Shown here one piece after another: positions 1-6,448 of a DNA stretch of 35,574 nucleotides. The translations under genes were made by a program, and so were the position numbers. Each line of letters opens with the position of its first letter. Position 1 is the first letter of the stretch. Source of the stretch: Hyphomonadaceae bacterium (GTDB lineage Bacteria > Pseudomonadota > Alphaproteobacteria > Caulobacterales > Aquidulcibacteraceae); contig JAEUMT010000049.1 of the NCBI GenBank assembly GCA_016791365.1, forward strand, positions 1 to 35,574, given 5' to 3'. The notes beneath the pieces are model-generated. The model worked only from the letters and a program-made list of their open reading frames with translations. It did no database searches and had not been told where the DNA came from.

Positions 1-64
1 TATTTTCCATCCGGTTTGCTGAAAGGCCGGTGCTCTTTGTGTGTTCCTCTTCTCGTCCCTTGGT

Positions 65-192
65 GCTCCCCCGCCTGGGGGGGAGCTGTCAGCACGCTAC
101 GCGTTTTGACTGAGGGGGCGCAGCGCCGGCGTCAGCCGGACTCTCCCCCTCCGCTCGTTTCACTCGCACCTCCCCCGCGCGCGGGGGAGGAT
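65..192. repeat. inverted pair of GC-rich palindromic repeats at the rimP 3' end
   Basis: Two copies of a palindromic element face each other. The first has a perfect 8-bp stem (GCTCCCCC at 65-72 with GGGGGAGC at 79-86), then a weaker stem (GTCA 88-91 / TGAC 107-110) and a GAGGGGG tail. The second, on the opposite strand, has a perfect 8-bp stem (CCTCCCCC 169-176 / GGGGGAGG 183-190) and a degenerate second part ending in CTCCCCC at 143-149. The same two-copy layout recurs inside trmB at 1344-1480. The element covers the rimP stop codon and its last codons. It resembles REP-type mobile palindromes; that assignment is inference. Confidence 0.7.
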
Positions 193-728
193 TCCGCGGC
201 CTCAGCCGCCTTCGCACGTTTCAAATCTTCCGCGATCAGCCTGTCGGTCAGCACGAGACGCGCATCCGAAAGCTGTCCGAATTTCAGCCGCGCTTCGCCT
301 TGATCGGTCGTCAGCACGATGACGTCGCCTTCCACGGCGCTGATGACACCTTTGAAGCGACGCTGGTTGTCGGTCATCGCCGCGGTTTCAAGCTTGGCGT
401 CGTGACCCTTGAAGCGCTCGAAATCCTCGATCCGCATCAGCGGGCGATCTATGCCCGGCGAGCTGATTTCCAAATCGTATTCGCCGTCCACCGGATCATC
501 GAGATCAAACACGGGCGCCAGCGCCCGCGAGAGCTTGGTGCAATCGTCGATGCCCATTTCGCCGTCGCTGACGCGCTCGCCCATGATCTGCAGGCGCTTC
601 CTGCGATTGCCGGAGAGCCGGACCCGCACGATCCGGTAACCGAGGCCAGCGGCCGTCGGCTCGATCAGCGCGATAACGCGCTCTTCAACTGGGTTCGTCG
701 CGCGCAGAAGCGGCCCCTTAAGTAACAA
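132..728 (-). CDS. rimP: ribosome maturation factor RimP
   Basis: RimP is needed for assembly of the 30S ribosomal subunit. The protein of about 198 residues carries the family signature ISSPGIDRPL (residues 88-97), preceded by the DGEYDLE strand, and the C-terminal SH3-like part (about 105-165). The start is uncertain. The TTG at 728 lies directly against the U-tract of the trmB terminator, and homology to the family begins only near residue 10 (RATNPVEER). AAGGGG stands six bases before a CTG at residue 8, so a later non-ATG start is possible. The last 19 residues (SPARGGG then Gly/Ser-rich) come from the palindromic repeat at 143-192 and are probably not ancestral. In alphaproteobacteria nusA usually follows; an ATG at 10-8 on the minus strand could be its first codon, but only ten bases are visible. 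Confidence 0.93.
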   Translation of the reverse strand: MLLKGPLLRATNPVEERVIALIEPTAAGLGYRIVRVRLSGNRRKRLQIMGERVSDGEMGIDDCTKLSRALAPVFDLDDPVDGEYDLEISSPGIDRPLMRIEDFERFKGHDAKLETAAMTDNQRRFKGVISAVEGDVIVLTTDQGEARLKFGQLSDARLVLTDRLIAEDLKRAKAAEAAESSPARGGGASETSGGGESG

Positions 729-756
729 AAAAGCGGCGGACCCGGGGCCCGCCGCT
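726..756 (-). terminator. rho-independent terminator of trmB
   Basis: Read on the minus strand, a GCGGCGG / CCGCCGC stem (733-756) with a GC-rich loop is followed by six T residues (727-732). It lies about 50 bases after the trmB stop and directly before rimP. This implies that rimP is not simply read through from trmB, or that termination is partial. Confidence 0.75.
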
Positions 757-806
757 GCGTCTTCATCGAAGACATCAGCGATGTGTTAGATGGCGATATA
801 GCGGGT

Positions 807-1619
807 TTATGCCCGCGCGCCAAGCCCCTTGCTCTCAAACCGCAGCCAAATCGGCGCGCAATCACCGAGCTTCTTCGCTTCGTACCGCGTCGTCACATGC
901 CCCGGCCAAGGGCTGCGCCAGTCTGCAGCGCTTTCCGCCGTCCAGACAAAGCGCGGATGACGCGTCACTTGCTCCAAGGTCCACGCCGCGTAGTTCGCCC
1001 AATCTGTCGCGAAGCGCAGCTCCGCGCCCGGCTTCATCACCCGCGCCAGCTCATTCAAAAACTCAGCCTGGATCAGCCGCCGCTTATGGTGCCGCGCCTT
1101 CGGCCAAGGGTCAGGGAAAAGGATATAGACCAGATTCACCACCCCATCCGGCAGGCGCGCCACCACGTCGCGCGCGTCGCCATTGTGCAGCCGAACATTC
1201 TGCGCGTTGGCCTCTTCGATGTGCCGGAGACACGAGGCGACGCCGTTCAAGAACGGCTCAACGCCAATGAACCGTGCGTTCGGATGCGCCGTAGCTTGCG
1301 CCACCAAATGCTCGCCGCCGCCAAAGCCGATTTCGAGAACCAATCCCTCCCCCCTTGCGGGGGAGGTGTCGCGCGGATGCGCGACGGGGGGGGGGCGGTC
1401 AACCGCGCTGAAATCTGCAAGCGAAGGCGCGTCTTCACGCCCCCCACCCCCTGGCCGCGCCCCGCGAGGGGGCGGGGAGAAGATTGCATCAACATCAATC
1501 TCGCCCGCTTCCGGCAGCGCTAAATGCGGCAGCAGGCTTTCCATCAGCCCGGCTTGGCGCGGCTTTAGCGTCCGCGCTTTGATCCGGCCAAAGGTGCGTA
1601 AGGGGCGGCGTTCGTCCAT
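807..1619 (-). CDS. trmB: tRNA (guanine-N7-)-methyltransferase TrmB with repeat-encoded insert
   Basis: TrmB uses S-adenosylmethionine to methylate G46 of tRNA. The SAM-binding EIGFGGGEH (residues 96-104), the GVEPF strand, NGDARD, and the substrate motif FPDPWPKxRHxKRR are all present. The N-terminus (RTFGRIKAR...LKPRQ) also fits the family. The protein has 270 residues. An insert of about 45 residues (48-92, DNA 1344-1478) separates the N-terminal part from the first SAM motif. It is low-complexity, rich in Pro, Gly and Arg, and is encoded by an inverted pair of palindromic repeats. The insert keeps the frame and contains a run of ten C residues on the coding strand (1386-1395), so a slip there would break the gene. 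The core fold downstream is intact, so I expect a working enzyme. Confidence 0.93.
   Translation of the reverse strand: MDERRPLRTFGRIKARTLKPRQAGLMESLLPHLALPEAGEIDVDAIFSPPPRGARPGGGGREDAPSLADFSAVDRPPPVAHPRDTSPARGEGLVLEIGFGGGEHLVAQATAHPNARFIGVEPFLNGVASCLRHIEEANAQNVRLHNGDARDVVARLPDGVVNLVYILFPDPWPKARHHKRRLIQAEFLNELARVMKPGAELRFATDWANYAAWTLEQVTRHPRFVWTAESAADWRSPWPGHVTTRYEAKKLGDCAPIWLRFESKGLGARA
1344..1480. repeat. inverted pair of palindromic repeats inside trmB
   Basis: The forward copy has a perfect 8-bp stem (CCTCCCCC 1346-1353 / GGGGGAGG 1359-1366), then a perfect 7-bp stem (GTCGCGC 1368-1374 / GCGCGAC 1379-1385) and a run of ten G (1386-1395). After a spacer (about 1396-1435) a variant copy lies in reverse, with stem CGCCCC 1458-1463 / GGGGCG 1469-1474. 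Architecture and orientation match the pair at 65-192. The whole unit is translated in frame within TrmB. Confidence 0.75.
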
Positions 1620-1713
1620 TGGCGCGGGGCATAGCGCAACATTGCCGCCGCGCGAACTCGCCGCCCCTCACTATATCTGCTACTTGAGCCCAAAATCCCC
1701 CGGAGGAACGAAC

Positions 1714-3156
1714 ATGCGCGAGAAGCTGAATTTCTACATCGACGGCAAATGGGTCGCCCCAGCCAAGCCGCGCACGCATGACGTGATCAGCCCCGCCAAC
1801 GAAGAGCCGATCGGCCGTATCTCGCTGGGCTCCCCGGACGATGTGAACAAAGCCGTCGCCGCCGCCAAGAAGGCGTTCGAAACCTGGTCCGTCACCACCA
1901 TCGATGAGCGCAAAGCCATCCTCGACAAAGTCATCGCCGTCTATCAACGGCGCATGGGCGAGATGGCCGAGACCATTTCCATGGAAATGGGCGCGCCGCT
2001 GCCGCTGGCGAACGCCGCACAGGCGCCGGCGGGCCTTGGCTATCTCATCGACGCCCGCAAGCAACTCGACACGTTCGACTTCGAATACGATTACGGCAAA
2101 GGCCGCCGCATCCTGAAGGAAGCCATCGGCGTCATCGGCATGATCACGCCGTGGAATTGGCCGATGAACCAGATCGGCGCGAAGGTCGGCCCGGCGCTCG
2201 CGGCCGGCTGCACCATGGTGCTAAAACCGTCAGAACTCGCGCCGCTGAACGCTATCCTCTTCGCTGAGATCCTCGACGAAGCCGGCGTGCCGCCTGGCGT
2301 CTTCAATCTGGTCAACGGCGACGGCCCCGGCGTCGGCAACGCGCTGTCCTCCCACCCGGACGTCGACATGCTGAGCTTCACCGGCTCAACCCGCGCCGGC
2401 ACCTCGGTGATGCAGAACGCCGCCGTCGGCATCAAGAAGGTCGCCCTCGAACTCGGCGGCAAGAGCCCGAACATCATCCTCGACGACGCCGACCTCAAAG
2501 CCGCCGTCGCGCGTGGCATGATCCATATGGCCATGAACACCGGCCAATCGTGCAACGCCCCATCGCGCATGCTCGCGCCTAAAGCCAAGTACGAAGAGGT
2601 TGTGCAGATCGCCGCCGCCACCGCGAACTCGATCAAGGTGCAAGCGCCAGATCAAGCCGAACCCGGCGCCATCGGCCCGCTGGCGAACGCGAACCAATTC
2701 CAAAAAGTGCAGGGCCTCATTCAAAAAGGCATCGACGAAGGCGCGCGTCTCGCCGCCGGCGGCGTCGGCCGTCCCGAAGGCTTCAACCGAGGCTACTACG
2801 TGAAGCCGACCGTGTTCGCCGACGTGAACAACAACATGACGATCGCGCGCGAAGAAATCTTCGGACCGGTGCTCTGCATCATCCCGTACGAGACCGAAGA
2901 AGAAGCCGTCCGCATCGCCAACGACACGCCGTACGGCCTCGCCGCTTACGTGCAAGGCAGCTCCGAAGAGCGCACCCGCAAAGTCGCCCGAAAACTCCGC
3001 GCCGGCATGGTTCATATCAACGGCGCACAAGGCGGCCTGGGCTCGCCCTTCGGCGGTTACAAGCAATCCGGCATTGGCCGCGAAGGCGGCGCCTTCGGTG
3101 TTGAAGAATTCCTTGAAGTGAAGGGCGCGTACGGCTGGGGCGAACAGCAAGCGTAA
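1714..3156 (+). CDS. NAD(P)-dependent aldehyde dehydrogenase
   Basis: This 480-residue member of the ALDH superfamily oxidises an aldehyde to a carboxylate with NAD(P)+. It shows the cofactor and oxyanion motif TPWNWPMN, the nucleotide-binding KPSE and FTGSTRAG, the catalytic general-base Glu in LELGGKSPN, and the catalytic Cys in NTGQSCNAPSR. The C-terminal EEIFGPV and PFGGYKQSG are also present. The GQSCNAPSR form resembles the CddD-type subgroup of ALDHs that act on omega-oxo acids; the true substrate is unknown. The start at ATG 1714 is preceded by GGAGGA about eight bases upstream. An open frame continues further upstream, but it only runs opposite trmB. It is divergent from trmB, with no pathway partner next to it. 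Confidence 0.93.
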   Translation: MREKLNFYIDGKWVAPAKPRTHDVISPANEEPIGRISLGSPDDVNKAVAAAKKAFETWSVTTIDERKAILDKVIAVYQRRMGEMAETISMEMGAPLPLANAAQAPAGLGYLIDARKQLDTFDFEYDYGKGRRILKEAIGVIGMITPWNWPMNQIGAKVGPALAAGCTMVLKPSELAPLNAILFAEILDEAGVPPGVFNLVNGDGPGVGNALSSHPDVDMLSFTGSTRAGTSVMQNAAVGIKKVALELGGKSPNIILDDADLKAAVARGMIHMAMNTGQSCNAPSRMLAPKAKYEEVVQIAAATANSIKVQAPDQAEPGAIGPLANANQFQKVQGLIQKGIDEGARLAAGGVGRPEGFNRGYYVKPTVFADVNNNMTIAREEIFGPVLCIIPYETEEEAVRIANDTPYGLAAYVQGSSEERTRKVARKLRAGMVHINGAQGGLGSPFGGYKQSGIGREGGAFGVEEFLEVKGAYGWGEQQA

Positions 3157-3169
3157 ACGCAAGTAAAAC

Positions 3170-3185
3170 GCCGCTTTCACGCGGC
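3170..3185 (+). terminator. short hairpin after the aldehyde dehydrogenase gene
   Basis: GCCGC and GCGGC pair around a six-base loop 14 bases after the aldehyde dehydrogenase stop. There is no T-run, so this is a weak terminator candidate. Confidence 0.25.
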
Positions 3186-3216
3186 ATTAGTCATAAACGG
3201 GCAGAGTGGCGGGATC

Positions 3217-3861
3217 ATGGTTCCGCCACTCGACCCCTTCGCCCAGGCTTTCGACTCGATCGAGATCGATCCCGCACGCACGCCGTCGCCAGCCGCGATC
3301 GATCACGCGAACGCGCTTTTCGCACACGAACCGCCGCAAAGCGCCGAGCCCGGCTTTTATCTGCTCGACAACGCCAACGGCCGCTTTGTCGTCGATCGGC
3401 AAATGGGCGTCGTCACGCTTGCTGACGAGTCGTTGCTGCGAAGCGAACGCAACACGATCCACGCTGTGACGCTCCGCGTCATCGAACCATCCGGCGTCTC
3501 TTACGAACTTGAGATGCGGCTTCGGATCAGCGGCCGCGTTCCACAAATGATCGGCGCCGAGGAATTCGGCGCCATCGCGGGCCTGACCGACGAGACAATT
3601 CTCGTGGCGCCGCGCGTGCCGGTGCTGGTCACGCCTCAGGAAACCGCGCCGCCAATAGCCGCACCGATCGAGGAAACGCCTGCAGCGGCGACGCCCTGGA
3701 CACACTTTGCCGTCGCGCAGGGGCATTCGTGTCGCACGCCGCGGGTGCAACCGCGCCGCAGCTTCATCACCGCGGAACTCCCGACGATTTCCGAACCGAT
3801 ATCGATGCGTTTCGACGGCTTGCCAGCAGGCTTTGCCGCCCACCTGCCCTGGTCACTTTAA
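3217..3861 (+). CDS. hypothetical protein with a cadherin-like repeat
   Basis: A 214-residue protein I cannot assign to a named family. Residues about 50-105 read like one cadherin/dystroglycan-type beta-sandwich repeat: NGRFVVD..MGVVTL, then an acidic stretch, HAVTLRV, and a final strand ending in LRISG. A proline- and alanine-rich linker (about 130-160) follows, then a short tail with RRSFITAEL. No signal peptide is visible, which is odd for a cadherin-like protein. It is convergent with the cytochrome gene, with a 3-base gap. The start is an ATG with a weak ribosome-binding site (GGCGGGATC before it). Real coding is likely because the frame is open throughout and shows family-like strand spacing. 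Confidence 0.6.
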   Translation: MVPPLDPFAQAFDSIEIDPARTPSPAAIDHANALFAHEPPQSAEPGFYLLDNANGRFVVDRQMGVVTLADESLLRSERNTIHAVTLRVIEPSGVSYELEMRLRISGRVPQMIGAEEFGAIAGLTDETILVAPRVPVLVTPQETAPPIAAPIEETPAAATPWTHFAVAQGHSCRTPRVQPRRSFITAELPTISEPISMRFDGLPAGFAAHLPWSL

Positions 3862-3864
3862 ACG

Positions 3865-4233
3865 CTAGCTCGCGTTTGGCGCTTCCTGAATGGAGCGTAG
3901 ATACTGGATCAGCGCATCCGTGCCCTGCGGATTGAACTGAAATTCCGGCATCGGGTGCGACACGCGGATGCCTTCAATCAGCTCTTCCTCCAAGACCTCC
4001 GCACGGTAACGCTGGAAGATGGTCCGGAACACCGGCGCGCCTGGATTTGGACTGGCGCCATACTCGCCAACGGCATGACACGCCGCGCATTGCGCCTCCG
4101 CAATATCACGCCCCGACTCCGCCAGCGCGTCCAATTCCGCCGCGACACTCACGGCTGCGGGATCAGGCGCGGGTTCGGGCGCCGCGCATGACGCTAAGAC
4201 GATGGCTGCCGCCGCGACTAAAATCCACTGCAT
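3865..4233 (-). CDS. small lipoprotein c-type cytochrome
   Basis: A 122-residue class I cytochrome c. The N-terminus is a lipoprotein signal (MQWILVAAAAIVLASC, lipobox Cys16), so the mature protein should be anchored to a membrane facing the periplasm. A Pro/Ala linker follows, then the haem-binding CAACH (Cys49, Cys52, His53) and the likely distal Met ligand in SHPMPEF (Met95). The C-terminal helix (DALIQYLRSIQ) is typical. The start at 4233 has GGAGGAG about seven bases upstream; the frame stays open further upstream but runs into the helicase gene. It is divergent from the helicase gene with a 58-base gap. Its redox partner cannot be read from context. Confidence 0.85.
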   Translation of the reverse strand: MQWILVAAAAIVLASCAAPEPAPDPAAVSVAAELDALAESGRDIAEAQCAACHAVGEYGASPNPGAPVFRTIFQRYRAEVLEEELIEGIRVSHPMPEFQFNPQGTDALIQYLRSIQEAPNAS

Positions 4234-4272
4234 CACCTGCTCCTCCAGCCTTAGCTTAGCGCAGGCGCCAGC

Positions 4273-4288
4273 CTTTCTATATAGAAAG
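4273..4288. promoter_or_regulatory. perfect 16-bp palindrome just before the helicase start
   Basis: CTTTCTATATAGAAAG is a perfect inverted repeat ending three bases before the helicase ATG at 4292. Its centre contains TATATA, which could serve as a -10 box (4278-4283) for a nearly leaderless transcript. The palindrome could be an operator. No ribosome-binding site fits between it and the ATG. Confidence 0.45.
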
Positions 4289-4291
4289 CAC

Positions 4292-5581
4292 ATGTCGATT
4301 CCCGCGTTGCGCCCCGATCCCGCCATTTCGGAAGCACTGACCGCAATCAACGACCGCACGCCGGTGGTGATGCTGATCGGCCGCGCCGGCACCGGCAAGA
4401 GTCATTTCATCCGATCCCTGGTTGAGAGCAACCCCGGCTACCCGCAAGCATTGCTGGCGCCGACGGGTCTGGCCGCCATGAACATCGGCGGCCAAACCAT
4501 CCACTCCTTTTTCGGTTTCCCGCCGCGGCCGATGATCGGCAACGCGGAAAAGCCCAATTACTTCTTCACACGCACCGCACGCGCCATTTCTCGGCTCATC
4601 ATCGACGAAGTCTCGATGGTGCGCGCCGACATCCTCGACGCGATGAACTCGCACCTTCAGATCGCGCGTAAGAGTTCGCGTCCGTTCGGCGGCGTGCAGA
4701 TGCTGCTCGTCGGGGACTTTTATCAATTGCCGCCTGTCGTGCGCGGCGATGAAGGCCAGCTCCTGGAAGATGCCGGTTACAACAGCCCCTACGCGTTCTC
4801 CGCCCACTGCCTCCGCGACGCTCCGGTAGCGGGCATCGAGCTCACTGAGGTGCATCGCCAAACCAATCACGACTTCATCCAGATTCTTTCGTCCATACGC
4901 GAGCGCAACAACATCGAAGAAGCCGTGACAATCCTCAACACGGTTTGCCTCGATCGCGCCTTGCCAAAGCGCCCCGTTCTGCTCTGCGCCACCAATGCCG
5001 TCGCCGACGGCTACAACCAGCGCGGTCTCGCGGCGTTGGAAGGTCAGGCCATGCGCTATACAGGCGGCTTCGAAGGCGAAGCGCCGAAGGCGCAAAGCGA
5101 TCGCTTCCCGGCGCCAATGGAATTGGTGCTAAAGCGCGGCGCCCGCGTGATCTTCACTCAAAACGATCCCGAAGGCCGGTGGGTGAACGGCTCGCTCGGC
5201 ACGGTGAAGACGCTCGATGAGGACATCGTCCAGGTTCTCCTCGACGCCGGCGACGAAGTCGACGTTGAGCGCGCAACCTGGCCGCAGGCGCGTTGGACCT
5301 GGAACGCCAAGGAGAACCGGATGGAAGTGAAAGAGGAATTCAAATACGTGCAATTCCCTCTCGCACCCGCCTGGGCGCTCACCATCCACAAGGCCCAGGG
5401 CATGACGCTCGATAGCGTCGAGATTGATCTTGGCCGGGGCGCTTTCGCACCTGGTCAAACCTACGTCGCGCTCTCGCGTGCGCGCAGCATGGAAACACTC
5501 CGCCTCACGCGTCCGATTTCAGCGCGCGACGTGCAGGTCGATCCCGCGATCGCCGAAGGCCTGCAACGGATCGGCCTCTAG
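4292..5581 (+). CDS. Pif1-like superfamily 1 ATP-dependent DNA helicase
   Basis: A 429-residue helicase. Walker A is GRAGTGKS (residues 30-37), motif Ia lies in APTGLAAMNIGGQTIHSFF, and Walker B is IIDEVSM (Asp105, Glu106). Motif III is VGDFYQLPPV. The C-terminal part has the UvrD/TraI-like HKAQGMTLD and YVALSRARS motifs, typical of Pif1 and RecD2 relatives. Pif1-type enzymes unwind 5'-3' and act on G-quadruplexes and stalled forks; the exact role here is inferred. It is compact, with no accessory N-terminal domain. The ATG at 4292 is chosen because homology starts there, although no Shine-Dalgarno is visible and a palindrome with a -10-like core abuts it. Confidence 0.9.
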   Translation: MSIPALRPDPAISEALTAINDRTPVVMLIGRAGTGKSHFIRSLVESNPGYPQALLAPTGLAAMNIGGQTIHSFFGFPPRPMIGNAEKPNYFFTRTARAISRLIIDEVSMVRADILDAMNSHLQIARKSSRPFGGVQMLLVGDFYQLPPVVRGDEGQLLEDAGYNSPYAFSAHCLRDAPVAGIELTEVHRQTNHDFIQILSSIRERNNIEEAVTILNTVCLDRALPKRPVLLCATNAVADGYNQRGLAALEGQAMRYTGGFEGEAPKAQSDRFPAPMELVLKRGARVIFTQNDPEGRWVNGSLGTVKTLDEDIVQVLLDAGDEVDVERATWPQARWTWNAKENRMEVKEEFKYVQFPLAPAWALTIHKAQGMTLDSVEIDLGRGAFAPGQTYVALSRARSMETLRLTRPISARDVQVDPAIAEGLQRIGL

Positions 5582-5623
5582 CCTGCACGCCAAAGCTCGC
5601 CCGAACTAGCGAGCCGGCGCGCG

Positions 5624-6433
5624 ATGGCGTATGACCCGCTCGCGTTGGAGATTGAGATGAGCTGGGAAGAAACGTTCGCGGAAGACATGGACAATCGCGG
5701 CGGGCGCAATCGCACCGTCACCGTGGGATGGACCGTCCGCGCGCCACACGCACACATCATCTGGGGCGCGCCGCGCCCGTTCGAACACAAGCTTCCAAAG
5801 CCGACATCGGCAAAATCGGTTCAGGCATGCCCGGCGGCGGTTGATTTCGACCGTCGCCATTTCGTGATCCCGTGCCCGCTCGACGTCACGCTAAAATTCC
5901 AGAAGCAAGCCAACGGCCAGCTGGGTTTGGTCGATGCGCACGGCGAACAGTCCGCCGTGCGCCCGCAAGGCATGCGCGAACTGCTGACGCTGCAGCCGCC
6001 GAATGAATGGCGCCATCCCGAACGGCCATTGATCCAATTTCAGGCGCCCTACGTTTTTGTCGCCGACGATCCCTGCTACGTTGTGCAAACGCCGCCCTAT
6101 CTCGACTATTTCCCGCAACAACGCCCTGGCGTCCAAATCTGCGGCCGCTTTCCGATTCACATCTGGCCGCGGCCGTTCAGCTGGGCGTTCGAATGGTACG
6201 ACATCAGCCAGCCGTTGGTGCTAAAGCGCGGCGAGCCCTGGTTTTATGTCCACTTCGAAACCGAGACGCCGTCCGCGCGCGTGCGTCTCGTGGAAACAGA
6301 ACTGACGCCTGAACTCGAAGAGCACATCAAAACGATCGCCGATGTCACGAATTTTGTGAATCGCTCTTTCACAATGTTCGGCGAAGCGCAGCGCCGCCGC
6401 CCCGCCACGCTGGTGAAACCGAAGAAAGCCTAA
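5624..6433 (+). CDS. hypothetical protein, possibly a distant DUF6065 relative
   Basis: A 269-residue soluble protein rich in aromatic residues (WPRPFSWAFEWYDIS near residue 190), with no catalytic motif that I recognise. Its order of features (a PCPLD..LKF strand, PLIQFQ, a PP turn, a W/F-rich strand, then KRGEPWFYV) parallels the DUF6065-type protein at 27446-28201, which has PFPFTMNW then FKKGEPFCFVY. I infer a shared fold. It follows the helicase gene in the same direction after about 40 bases. The ATG at 5657 has GGAG six bases upstream and may be the true start; the one at 5624 lacks a clear site. Confidence 0.75.
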   Translation: MAYDPLALEIEMSWEETFAEDMDNRGGRNRTVTVGWTVRAPHAHIIWGAPRPFEHKLPKPTSAKSVQACPAAVDFDRRHFVIPCPLDVTLKFQKQANGQLGLVDAHGEQSAVRPQGMRELLTLQPPNEWRHPERPLIQFQAPYVFVADDPCYVVQTPPYLDYFPQQRPGVQICGRFPIHIWPRPFSWAFEWYDISQPLVLKRGEPWFYVHFETETPSARVRLVETELTPELEEHIKTIADVTNFVNRSFTMFGEAQRRRPATLVKPKKA

Positions 6434-6448
6434 GGCCGCGCGCGGCCT
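6433..6448. terminator. GC-rich palindrome between convergent genes
   Basis: AGGCCGCGCGCGGCCT is a perfect 16-bp palindrome that overlaps the stop of the forward gene (ends 6433) and of the reverse spoVR gene (begins 6447). Its position suits a two-way transcription stop, although no T-run follows on either side. Confidence 0.4.

Noticed and set aside
300-725. 141-residue open frame opposite rimP
   Set aside because: It is antisense to a confident RimP gene.
1183-1713. Extended N-terminus for the aldehyde dehydrogenase
   Set aside because: The extension is antisense to trmB and its repeat, and a good ribosome-binding site precedes the ATG at 1714.
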